Source: Antilocapra americana
Taxonomy: Eukaryota; Chordata; Mammalia; Artiodactyla; Antilocapridae
Reading direction: 5' to 3'
Length of the DNA stretch: 64,000 bases
NCBI GenBank assembly: GCA_007570785.1
Contig: ML664199.1
Span: forward strand, 20,999,444-21,063,443
Shown here: piece by piece, positions 1 through 9,450 of the stretch
Numbering within the stretch: position 1 is the stretch's first letter
Layout of the letters: each line of letters opens with the position of its first letter
Translations under genes and position numbers: made by a program
The notes under the pieces: model-generated
Told to the model about the DNA's origin: nothing
Database searches by the model: none
The model's input: only the letters and a program-made list of their open reading frames with translations

Positions 1-193
1 GGTTGTATCTGACTCTTTGAGGCACTATGGATGGTAGCCCACCAGGCTCCTCTGTCCATGGGATTCTCCAGGCAAGAATACTGGAGTGGGTTGCCATTAC
101 CTTCTCCAGGGTTTTTCCCCACCCAGGGATCGAACCCTCCATCTCCTGCATTGGCAGGTGGATTCTTTACCACTGAGCCACCTGGGAAGCCCT
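1..193 (-). mobile_element. Bov-tA SINE, cut by window edge
   Basis: Reads as the reverse complement of the ruminant tRNA-Glu-derived Bov-tA SINE. The tRNA-like head lies at the right end, where the + strand shows the complement of GGGCTTCCC near 185-193. The A-unit part (CCACCAGGCTCC, then GGAGTGGGTTGCCAT) lies to the left. Its 3' tail is outside the window, so no target-site duplication can be tested. The open frame across it is a by-product of the SINE and not a gene. Confidence 0.9.
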
Positions 194-1037
194 TACTTAG
201 CCAATACATGCTGATAAAGATTTCTTTCTCAAAGCATTCCCAAGGGCTGGGGCTCAATTGGCCTCTCTTCAGTTTTCACTGAAAAGTATCCAAAGGGTGT
301 CTGCAGTGTCCGGAGGAAGAGCAGTAGGTGCAGCAGATAGGCTGGAGGATAGACCATCCATCTATGGTCTTCAGGAGCTGGTTATACCACTATTGCCCCC
401 TGGCACAGACTATCATTGCTATGAAGAAGCAATCATTTCTTTAGTAGTTTCTTCACTTGTTGAAATTAAACCTGTCCTGAATTTTGCTTTTCTGGAAAAA
501 ATAAACCTAGTGTTGTGATAATTGTTTCTAAAATAATGATGGTCTCATCATATTAAAAACTAATGTGAAAATAAGGATTTTCAAAGGTTTACATTAATTC
601 CTAAATTCTAGTTTTCTCTGAAGAAATTAGATAACAGGGTTCAAAGATGACATTTTCTCTGGTAAAAGAAAAATAAAATATGCTCTAGTTTAGGTGTCTT
701 CACCTGAATGTACGCTTGAATACAACATTAATATGTAAAGTATCCACTAAGTGGAGGTTTATAAGACAAAAAACGTCATCAATTAGTTATTCTTGAATAT
801 ATTTGCATTTGAGTACTAAGGAGTAACTTGTTCCTGGTCAACGATACAACAATAGTAAAAACAAGGAAGGCAAACTCCACTCTGTCTGAACTAAAGTGGA
901 TCTTCAGAACCTCTATGAGGTGTGTGCTTCTTTAGGTCTTAAGGGCACATGAAAGTGTGTGTTGAACTTTTTCATATTCACTGTATTTAATGAAAAATGT
1001 TTTCCTTCTTGTTTTGCCACTTCCTTCCTCCTCCAGA

Positions 1038-1070
1038 TCCACTCCTCCTCCTCCTCCTCCTTCTTTTTTT
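1038..1070. repeat. (TCC)n microsatellite
   Basis: A short CTC/TCC repeat of about seven units runs into a T-run. It is pyrimidine-only on the + strand. Confidence 0.85.
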
Positions 1071-2262
1071 GTTCTGAGCAATGATTCTGTGTGTTCTTTT
1101 CCTATTTAAAATTTAAAGAGTTACATTTGGGAGAGGAACAATGTAGGGAAAAGAAACCCCTGGAGTGTGTCTGATGTGATCGTTCTCCTCTGTGCCACCA
1201 TTTTCCTCCCGCTGTGGGAGCGCTAAATGATAATGCCTGATACCTTTCTGAATAAAGCCTGACACGGTTTCCAGCTGTGAGCATGTGATCAGTTTTTATG
1301 TTTGATTTTTGCACATAAGTACACTACTGCAAGCATGTCCACAAACTACTTCACAAATGCTTAAGGGGGGAATTGCTATTGAGTGAATCAAACATTAAAC
1401 AAACACTGAGTGATTGCACTAAAAAACAATAGCAACAACAAAAAAACCCCTATATTTATTTTAGAAGGCCATGTTTCTGTTCAAACTCCGAATTTTTAAA
1501 AACATTTAATTTCTGTTGAATGGTCAGGTATCACCAGACAATCAACTCTCAAGGAATTTATTTTCAGGCCAATTCTAGTCTGAGATAAGCTGTCCAAATA
1601 GAATGGAAAAGGTGTTGTCCTCTGTACTTTGCTGTCATGATTAAATATGATTGTAATTATGCAATGGGTTGGTTCATTTGTGAGAAACACCGATTAATAT
1701 AATCCTCTATTATGTCATCTTAAAATGGAGTCTTATAAGCTGTGATTTTTAAATCCATATTTTTCTTGAAGCAGCATATTGCACATCTATGATCCTGGGT
1801 TTAGTGATGCATCTTGGCAATATTATAGTCTTAGATGTCAGAGCATTCTGTTTTAATGTATTTCCTGTAATATATAGTATATATTTCTTGTTGTTAATGT
1901 GTTGATATCTATGAAAAGACTACCTATTCAAATCACTTTCCTGAATTTAGAACAAAAATAAATTATTAGTGTACTTGTTAATTCTGAAGGCCTACTGCTG
2001 ACATTTATAAGGTCTGTGGTATGCCATGATGTTTGTTAAACACCAAAACTTATCATAGAGGATACTTCTTCCTGTCTCACTGATCAGAGGAGGAAAGAGG
2101 CGGGAGGGCACTCCAGAAGGAATACACCAGGAAACAAAAAAGAAAATTAGTTTACTATTAGTGATAAGAGAGTTCCGTCATTGGTTGGAATTTAATGGTT
2201 TGATTGTGAGACGAGGCGCATAATTTATGAATTACTGAGAAATACCTGGAATTACATTTTTT

Positions 2263-2292
2263 AAAAGAAGAAGAAGAAGAAAAAAAAAAAAC
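2263..2292. repeat. (AAG)n / A-rich microsatellite
   Basis: Several AAG units followed by an A-run, purine-only on the + strand. It could be the remains of an A-rich retroposon tail, but no element body is recognised upstream. Confidence 0.8.
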
Positions 2293-3035
2293 CCAGCCTC
2301 TTTCATGCCAAGTTCTTGGTTGTCAGAATCCCACTCCTTGCAGTCTTGCAAGTCCCAGTTCAGGAGAACGGCCCCACTCCTAGCCTCAGACTTGTTTACC
2401 AGTTCTAATACTAGATTTGGAGGGACAGGATTATTACATTTAGATAGAGTCAAGATGTCAAGTTTCTCAGCAAAAGTAGGAGACTAAATTCAAACATTCC
2501 AGTCCCAACTTCTGCTCCGAAATGTGGCAGCATGAATGTGTTCCATGACAATAATGGATACTGGAAGGGGTCATTCTTGGATGACTTTTGGTGGAGGCCT
2601 GCTTGTTTTAACTTCACGGGCATCTACTTTAAACTCCAGCAGAAACTTTCCAGGGGTGATCAGTTGTTTTCTTAAAGAAATCTGGTATTTCCTGATTATC
2701 CTGATTATTGACGGAGTTTCTGGCTGCTGTGGGTTACATGATTAAACCACCGCTGACATCCAGTCATCATGTTTAGGGTCAGTCATTAGAGTATCAAAGA
2801 AAATAGAGAAATAAAGAAGATGAATGGCAGTTAGTCATTAAAACCTCTGTGGAGATACAGCAGCTGCTCACTGACAATACTTTCATGAACTTTTTTCTTC
2901 AGTGCATGGGCAAAAGAACAAGGCTAGTCATTCACATAAATACTGAATCTAGGAATTTCTGGTGATTAAGGATTATTGCCAGTCTTGTTTTGTATTTCAA
3001 TAAGCCATCTACCATTTGCTCTCTGACTCAGTTTC

Positions 3036-3036
3036 C

Positions 3037-3077
<41 letters not shown>

Positions 3078-3080
3078 CAT
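3036..3080. repeat. Compound (CT)n(TA)n microsatellite
   Basis: A CT run of about nine units passes directly into a TA run of about twelve units. It ends 16 bases before the SINE that starts near 3096. Confidence 0.9.
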
Positions 3081-3095
3081 ACTAAACTTGTATCA

Positions 3096-3400
3096 GGCTT
3101 CCCTGAAAACTCAGTTGGTAAAGAATCTGCCTGCAATGCTGGAGACCCTGTTTCAATTCCTGGGTCGGGATGATCTACCGGAGAAGGGATAGGCTACCTA
3201 CTCTGGTATTGTTGGGCTTCCCTTGTGGCTCAGCTGGTAAAGAATCTGCCTGCAGTGTGGGAGACCTGGGTTAGATCCCTGGGTTGGGAAGATCCCCTGG
3301 AGAAGGGACCAACTACCGCCTCCAGTATTCTGGCCTGGAGAATTCCATGGACTATCCATGAGGTCTCAAAGAGTCAGACACAACTGAGAGTGCAGCAGAG
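3096..3400 (+). mobile_element. Double-headed Bov-tA SINE
   Basis: Two Bov-tA 5' heads sit in tandem in the same orientation. The first (3096-3213) has the tRNA-like head (GGCTTCCCTG, GGTAAAGAATCTGCCTGC) and enters the A-unit, but breaks off after ACTCTGGTATT. A second head starts at about 3214 and runs through a nearly complete copy, ending in the usual GACACAACTGAG near 3388. Explanations include insertion of one SINE into another with loss of the outer 3' half, or a template switch during reverse transcription. I see no clear target-site duplication. Confidence 0.85.
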
Positions 3401-4385
3401 GCATCTGTGCCATGAGCAGAGTGGTGTCTGTCCAGTCTTTCTGAATTTGTATGCTTCCTCTTTTTCTGTTAAATGCAGATAATAACATTTCTTATTCGCA
3501 TACACTGAGTAGTCATTTCCAGACAGCTGCGACATATCAGACATCTTGCAGTTTATAACGTGGAGAGATAGGAAAAGGGAATGTCACCTTTCAGTGCACT
3601 ATTTAAAGAGGGGAAGTGCTATCCTAGGCTTTCACTCTGATCCCCCTCCCCCATCCCCTTAAATTTCATTGGCCAGAAGTGTGGCGCATGCTTGTATTTT
3701 CACCAATCACTGACAAGATGAATAAGTCTTTCCGAGGCAACAAAATAGAGGACTGTGATCAGTTCCGAACTAGAAAGGACAGTTTTCTAAAGCTGTTTTC
3801 TTCAGTGTCAGATACAAAAATACCTTTCTGGCCCACCAGTTTAGCATTCTCGTCACAGATCTTTCCTAAATCCTGTTTGCTTTTAAAAAGTTATAGTAGC
3901 TTTACAATGTTTCAGTTTAAGTAATTCAGAAATTCTTTGGAAGGATGAATTAATAAAATATTAACCGTCAAGATTACCTTACCTTTTAGGTAAATCCAGA
4001 TTCTTCATCTGCTGCTACTACCACTGTCACCCAATTACACAGCCAAAAGAGTCTGTCCTTAGAATGGGTTAATGACCTGCAAAATTCCATTTAAATATAG
4101 CCATTCTTGAGTTTTATTAGTGGAAAAATACAAACTGATCTGTGGTCATGGATTATTACAGATTCACTCCAGACTGCTGAACTGAACTCTGATGAACCTG
4201 CGATACTCTCCATTAAACCTCAGAATGGGCTTTCTCTTAATTGGGGAGTAAGACGGGAAAAGTAAACTAGTGACTGGTAAACGCCAGACTTGTGAATCAT
4301 TTGCTTTATTTTGGACAGAGTGTTGAAACATTTTTACATGTGCATGGAGGTGAAGCCAGGGAAGGCGGAAGAACCGTGTTCATTT
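3401..4385. other. Unassigned non-coding DNA
   Basis: I see no exon, RNA gene or clear repeat. An 81-codon open frame at 3679-3924 has no recognisable motif. Confidence 0.55.
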
Positions 4386-4389
4386 ACTA

Positions 4390-4558
4390 AGCCATATTCT
4401 GTTCTAGGCAATAGTGATTAAAAATGTATATATAATATGAGGCAGGGTGTATTGTGATTGTTTTTAGATGATAAAATTGATATCAGAAAGGTTAGGTGAC
4501 TTGTGCCAAGAGAGATAATTAGTGGTGAATCTAGGATTGAAACAAAGGCATTCTACAC
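4390..4558 (-). mobile_element. MIR SINE, diverged
   Basis: The order of segments matches an antisense MIR: a GATGATAAAATTGATATCAGAAAGGTTAGGTGACTT-like core (the GATGAGGAAACTGAGG...GTTAAGTGACTT block), then GTGGTGAATCTAGGATTGAA. It is old and diverged. It abuts the L2 fragment that follows. Confidence 0.6.
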
Positions 4559-4561
4559 ACA

Positions 4562-4925
4562 CTTATTAGTCAGGCTCTAGAAATAAAGTAGTGAAGAACC
4601 CAGACAGATCTTTGCCCTTCTGGGGCCTACTATCTATTGGAGGAAACCAAAAAAAAATTTTTTTAAAGGTTCATTCAAAAATATACATGACTACAAATTG
4701 TGATAAATATTATGAAGCAAAAGTGCATAATTTCAATGGGTGTTTCTATCACATCATCTAAGTGGAGACCTAAAGGAAGGAGAAATATCATACAGGTGAG
4801 GAGTGGAAAAAATTGTATTCTCTGTGAGGAAATGGCCCGGATTTCAGCCTGAAGTGAGAGCTGAGAAGTGGCCCCTGTGACCTGGGCATGGTAATTGAGG
4901 GCTGGTGAGATGAAGCTGGAAAATA
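4562..4925 (-). mobile_element. L2 LINE 3' fragment
   Basis: Antisense L2. It begins with an AGGCTCTAGAAATAAAGTAGTGAA-like segment followed by CAGACAGATCTTTGCCCTTCTGGGGCCTACTATCTATTGG, the diverged complement of the L2 3' end. It continues through GTGAGGAAATGGCCCGG and GATGAAGCTGG-like segments. No coding capacity remains. Confidence 0.55.
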
Positions 4926-5142
4926 GTCAAGAATCAGACTTTTGTAGAAGTTTATAAAAAGTTCCCAAGATTGAATTAGATTTTTATCTAAATGCAGAGA
5001 AATACCATGGCAGCAGGGAATGTCATAAGGAGATTTACAAAATCACTCCTGTTGCCATGTAGGAAATAATTGAAGGGATTATTTTTTAAATATCAAGATA
5101 ATTCAGTAAATATTTTAAATGATAATTGTATATGTGTCTAAC

Positions 5143-5155
5143 TAGTGTTAGTTAA
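5143..5155 (+). repeat. Target-site duplication, left copy (BovB)
   Basis: TAGTGTTAGTTAA is identical to 6907-6919. The two copies exactly bracket the BovB element. Confidence 0.9.
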
Positions 5156-5185
5156 GAATGCAAAGAAATAGAGGAAAACAATAGA

Positions 5186-5719
5186 ATGGGAAAGACTAGA
5201 GATCTCTTCAAGAAAATTAGAGATACCAGGGGAATATTTCATGCAAAGATGAGCACAATAAAAGACAGAAATGGTAAGGACCTAGCAGAAGCAGAAGATA
5301 TTAAGAAGAGGTGGCAAGAATACATAGAAGAACTGTGCAAAAAAAGATCTTACAACCCAGATAATCACGATGGTGTGATCACTCACCTAGAGCCAGATAT
5401 CCTGGAACACAAAGTCAAGTGGGACTTAGGAAGCATCACTACAAACAAAGCTAATGAAAGAGATAGAATTCCAGTTGAGCTATTTCAAATCCTGAAAGAT
5501 GATGCTGTTGAAGTGTTGCACTCAATATGCCAGCAAATCTGGAAAATTCAGCAGTGGCCACAGGGCTGGAAAAGGTCAGTTTTCATTCCAATCCCAAAGA
5601 AAGGCAATGCCAAAGAATGTTCAGACTACCACACAATTGCACTCATCTCACACGCCAGCAAAATAATGCTCAAAATTCTCCAAGCCAGGCTTCAACAGTA
5701 TGTGAACCATGAATTTTAA
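5186..5719 (+). pseudogene. BovB ORF remnant: linker and start of reverse transcriptase
   Basis: An ATG-led open frame of 177 codons inside the BovB copy. Residues 1-120 are the region between endonuclease and RT. Residues 134-140 (IPIPKKG) and 147-153 (DYHTIAL) match the first conserved RT block of RTE elements. The frame ends at a TAA (5717-5719) where the intact family reads on, so the stop is a mutation. Past it, indels in an A-rich tract near 5805-5850 disrupt the block that should carry the first catalytic aspartate (FIDY survives; the second half of the motif is damaged). The real protein would be a much longer polypeptide with N-terminal endonuclease. This remnant has no expected function. 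Confidence 0.85.
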
Positions 5720-5852
5720 GATGTTCAAGCTGGATTTAGAAAAGGCAGAGGTACCAGAGATCAAATTGCCAGTATCTGTTGGATCATGGAAAAAGCAAGA
5801 GAATTCCAAAAAAAATCTTTTCCTGCTTTATTGACTACACTAAAGACTTTGT

Positions 5853-6581
5853 GTGGATCACAACAAACTGAGGAAAATCCTTAAAGAAATGGGAATACCA
5901 GATCACATGACTTGCCTCCTTAGAAATCTGTATTCAGGTCAAGACGCAACAGTTAGAACTGGACATGGAACAACAGACTGGTTCCAAATTGGGAAAAGAA
6001 TGCATCAATGCTGTATACTGTCACCCTGCCTATTTAACTTCTGTGTAGAGTACATCGTGAGAAATGCTGGGCTGGAGGAAGCACAAGCTGGAATCAAGAT
6101 TGCCAGGAGAAATATCAATAACCTAAGATATGCAGATAACACCACCCTTACAGCAGAAAGAGAAGAACTAAAGAGCCTCTTGTTGAAAGTGAAAGAGGAG
6201 AGTGAAAAAGTTGGCTTACAGCTCAGCATTCAGGGAACTAAGTTCATGGCATCTTGTCCCATCACTTCATGGCAAATAGATGGGGAAACAATGGAAATAG
6301 TTAGAGACTTCATTTTCTTGGGCTCCAAAATCACTGCAGATGGTGATTGCAGCCATGAAATTAAAAGACACTTGCTCCTTGGAAGAAAAGTTATGACCAA
6401 CCTAGACAGCATATTAAAAAGCAGAGACATTACTTTGCCAACAAAGGTCCATCTAGTCAAAGCTTTGGTTTTTCCAGTAGTCATGTATAGATGTAAGAGT
6501 TGGACAATAAATAAAGCTGAGCGTGAAAAAATTGATGCTTTTGACCTGTGGTGTTGGAGAAGACTCTTGAGAGTCCCTTGA
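5853..6581 (+). pseudogene. BovB ORF remnant: reverse transcriptase core and C-terminal part
   Basis: An open stretch of 242 codons in a different frame from the first remnant. It begins at a GTG (there is no ATG), as expected for a piece exposed by a frameshift. The RT core is clear: QCCILSPCLFN at residues 52-62 is the block that normally reads QG-x3-SP, so the conserved glycine is now cysteine. The catalytic box at residues 93-96 (6129-6140) reads YADN where YADD is required for metal binding. The C-terminal part follows (SWQIDGET, FIFLGSKITADGDCSHEIKR, LRVP). The stop at 6579-6581 replaces a tryptophan codon, and a one-base deletion follows shortly after. This is a dead reverse transcriptase. 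Confidence 0.9.
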
Positions 6582-6906
6582 ACAGCAAAGAGATCAACTA
6601 GTCCATCCTAAAGGAAATCAGTTCTGGGTGTTCATTGGAAGGACTGATGCTGAAGCTGAAACTCCAATACTTTGGCCATCTGATGCAAAGAATTGACCCG
6701 TTGGAAAAGATCCTCATGCTGGGAAAGATTGAAGACAGGAGGAGAAGGGAACGACAGAGGAGAGATGGTTGGGTGGTATCACCAACTTGATAGACATGAG
6801 TTTGAGTAATCTCTGAGAGCTGGTAATGGACAGGGAAGCCTGGTGTGCTGCAGTCCGTGGGGTCGCAGAGAGCCAGACATGACTGAGCAACTGAACTGAA
6901 CTGAAT

Positions 6907-6919
6907 TAGTGTTAGTTAA
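6907..6919 (+). repeat. Target-site duplication, right copy (BovB)
   Basis: TAGTGTTAGTTAA, directly after the ACTGAA tail of the BovB copy and identical to 5143-5155. Confidence 0.9.
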
Positions 6920-7690
6920 ATGAATCATGTTATGAATGTATTTGCAGGCCCAAAGTGATAAAGTGCTTTAAAGATAGAGTGTATTTGATAGATAGCCAAC
7001 ATTGGAGAGAGAATTGTCTGCTAAAATGGATCTGAAAAAATGTTGTTAGATAGTTCTAATGACAAAATGTGTATTTTATATTTCATTTTATTAATGAGTA
7101 AATGAATAAACTTCTTTCCCTACTCCTCTTCACCTATCGTAATTCTCTCTCTCTCTCTCTCTCTTTTTTTTTTTTTTCCTACTTCTCATGCATTTATACA
7201 TCAAGAGACTGGGCTTTCTAAAACCATCTGCTTAAATTAATTTCTTTTTTTGAGAGCTTGCCATTCTTTAAATTAAAGCTTCCTGATGCTAAATATCTAG
7301 CAGGCTGCTGAGCGATTTTAGAGTAGGAGAACCCAAGAGTTCAACATGTACCTCTACCCTACAGTTTTTAGAATTTAAAATTATAGCTGATTAGATTGTA
7401 TGAAAGACATATGTAAAAGGTTCCTAGTCCTCTTCCCTACCCAGAGACAGTGATAGGCTGTTATTATTATGGGGAGTGTACTGGTGTTTCTATGAAGAAA
7501 TTATTCCCAGGGGTGCAAGTGAATGCTTGTCCATAAAGACAAGCTTTGACCCTTATTATGTCCACTTATATGCCTTTTTAGCAGCTCTCTGATCCACAAG
7601 TGAACTATCAACCCAACCTAAAACAGAAAAACAAAATAAAAAGCAGATTCGGGAGGCCACATAAAAGATCATCTAACTTAACTATGTTCA
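6920..7690. other. Unassigned DNA with a (TC)n/T-run
   Basis: No gene or clear interspersed repeat. Holds a (TC)n tract passing into a long T-run at about 7143-7178. The rest is AT-rich and featureless to me. Confidence 0.55.
7143..7178. repeat. (TC)n plus poly(T) tract
   Basis: About ten TC units followed by about fifteen T residues, so pure pyrimidine on the + strand. Confidence 0.85.
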
Positions 7691-7698
7691 TATTTCAA

Positions 7699-8936
7699 GC
7701 AGTTCAGTTCAGTCACTCAGTCGTGTCCGACTCTTTGCAACCCCATGAATCACAGCACACCAGGCCTCCCTGTCCATCACCAACTCCCTGAGTCCACCCA
7801 AACCCATGTCCATCGAGTCCGTGATCCCATCCAGCCATCTCATCTTCTGTTGTCCCCTTCTCCTCCTGCCCTCAATCTTTCCCAGCAGCATGGTCTTTTC
7901 CAATGAGTCAACTCTTCGCATTAGGTGGCTAAAATATTGCAGTTTCAACTTCAACATCAGTCCTTCCAATGAACACCCAGGACTGATCTCCTTTAGGATG
8001 GACTGGTTGGATCTCCTTGCAGTCCAAGGGACTCTCAAGGGTCTTCTCCAACACTACACTTCAAAAGCATCAGTTCTTTGGCACTCAGCTTTCATTATAG
8101 TCCAACTCTCATGTCCATACATGACCACTGGGAAAACCAGAGCCTTGACTAGATGGACCTTTGTTGGCAAAGTACTGTGTCTGCTTTTTAATATGCTATC
8201 TAGGTTGGTCATGACTTTCCTTCCAAGGAGCAAGCATCTTTTAATTTCTTGGCTTCCTGACCTGCATACAGGTTTCTCAAGAGGCAGGTCAGGTGGTCTG
8301 ACCTGCCTCTTTCAGGTCCATCTCTTTCAGAATTTTCCACAGTTTATTGTGATCCACACAGTCAAAGGCTTTGGCATAGTCAATAAAACAGAAATAGATG
8401 TTTTTCTGGTACTCTCTTGCTTTTTTGATGATCTGTTGGATGTTGGCAATTTGATCTCTGGTTCCTCTGCCTTTTAAAACCAGCTTGACCATCTGGAAGT
8501 CCACGGTTCACATATTGCTGAAGCCTGGCTTGGAGAATTTTAAGCATTACTTTACTAGCATCTGAGGTGAGTGCAATTGTACGGTAGTTCGAGCATTCTT
8601 TGGCATTGCCTCTTTGGGATTGGAATGAAAACTGACCTTTTCCAGCCCTGTGGCCACTGCTGAGTTTTCCAGATTTGCTGGCATATTGAGTGCAACACTT
8701 CAACAGCATCATCTTTCAGGATTTGAAATAGCTCAACTTTAGTTCTATCACCTCCACTAGCTTTGTAGTGATGCTTCCTACATCCCACTTGACTTCACAT
8801 TCCAGGATGTCTGGCTCTAGGTGAATGATCACACCATCTTGATTATCTGGGTCATGAAGATCTTTTTTGTACAATTCTTCTATGTATTCTTGCCACCTCT
8901 TCTTAATATCTTCTGCTTCTGTTAGGTCCCTATCAT
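7699..8936 (-). mobile_element. BovB LINE with internal deletion
   Basis: An antisense BovB. The + strand starts with the complement of its 3' tail (AGTTCAGTTCAGTCACTCAG) and runs upstream to the linker region near 8936. At about 8251-8256 the sequence jumps from the complement of the C-terminal LLLGRK region to the complement of the NLYAGQ region. Compared with the copy at 5156-6906, this skips roughly 400 bases that include the YADD box. A possible 8-bp target-site duplication TATTTCAA lies at 7691-7698 and 8937-8944. Confidence 0.9.
7709..8788 (-). pseudogene. BovB reverse transcriptase pseudogene, core deleted
   Basis: Four overlapping open pieces on the minus strand (8788-8555, 8712-8380, 8504-8289 and 8038-7709) translate to successive BovB segments: VELFQILKDDAVEVLHS, then FIPIPK with ALTS, then FIDYAKAFDCVDHNKLW (first catalytic aspartate block intact), then the C-terminal tail with [15 protein letters not shown] and KSRTRLSD. 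Frame changes separate them. The block with the YADD box is removed by the internal deletion, so no active enzyme is possible. The C-terminal piece (109 codons) is the best-preserved part. Confidence 0.85.
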
Positions 8937-8944
8937 TATTTCAA

Positions 8945-9149
8945 AGAGAGAATCTTCTAAACTTTTTGAAGCAGTTGGGTTCTTTTTTTTTGATGTCATC
9001 AAGGAAAGAGGCTGTATCTTCCCACTGGATCTACATATATGCTAAAACACAGTCATAGAGCACCTGGGAGAATCTTTTTGTGAGCAGTGGGTGACTGTTT
9101 GGTCTTTTGTGCTCCCTGGGATGCTCCTGGTGACCAGGTTTTGAAGGTG
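8945..9149. other. Short unassigned spacer
   Basis: Nothing recognised between the BovB copy and the L2 fragment. Confidence 0.5.
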
Positions 9150-9450
9150 CTGTGCTGTCTGTCTGAATTGTCTCTTTCCTTTTCACCTTCTGCTTATCCT
9201 TCAAAATACAGTGATGCTACCTTTTCAGGGCAGCCTTCCCTGAATTCTCCTTTAGATTAAATTAGATTACATTCCCTTGTTATGGACCCTCTGAGCACCA
9301 TGGCATTTATCACAGCTGAAACTGTACAAGTATTTGCTTGGTTATTTGATTAATATCTAGTTTGTGAGCTCTATAAGGTTAATGACAGTGTCTGCTTTTG
9401 CTCAGTGGCATCCAGCATATATAAATGTGACCAGGTGAAGGCAATTGCTA
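9150..9450 (+). mobile_element. L2 LINE 3' end
   Basis: Sense L2. A CAGGGCAGCCTTCCCTGAATTCTCC-type segment, then GCATTTATCACAGC, then TAGTTTGTGAGCTCTATAAGGTTAATGACAGTGTCTGCTTTTGCTCAG and GCATCCAGCATATATAAATG, in the order of the L2 3' terminal region. Diverged, with no open frame. Confidence 0.7.

Larger units (their letters stand above)
194..3035. other. Unassigned non-coding DNA
   Basis: No exon or clear interspersed repeat is recognised. It is AT-rich, with two short simple repeats listed separately (about 1040 and 2263). Open frames here (the longest 86 codons, at 258-518) resemble no family I know. Very old, diverged repeats could be missed by eye. Confidence 0.6.
5156..6906 (+). mobile_element. 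BovB (RTE) LINE, 5'-truncated, complete 3' end
   Basis: A BovB retrotransposon of the RTE clade, about 1.75 kb, sense on the + strand. It keeps the linker, the reverse transcriptase region and the C-terminal region. It ends in the typical ACTGAACTGAACTGAA tail instead of poly(A). The N-terminal apurinic-type endonuclease is missing, so the copy was truncated at insertion. A 13-bp perfect target-site duplication flanks it, which shows that this is a complete insertion event and not a later fragment. Nonsense changes, frameshifts and altered catalytic residues (see the pseudogene entries) make it inactive. Confidence 0.95.

Noticed and set aside
31..282. Open frame of 83 codons at the left edge
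   Set aside because: Its first two thirds are the antisense of a Bov-tA SINE (TGGVxx-type SINE translations recur at other copies), and the rest has no known motif.
3225..3482. 85-codon frame starting MAQLVKNLPAV
   Set aside because: This peptide is the standard translation of the Bov-tA head and recurs wherever that SINE occurs (also at 29656-29910). It is not a gene.
6005..6484. Minus-strand frames across the first BovB
   Set aside because: Shadows of the BovB reverse transcriptase region, which is read on the plus strand.
7806..8477. 223-codon frame on the plus strand
   Set aside because: It is the antisense reading of the BovB copy at 7699-8936. The coding strand of the element is minus.
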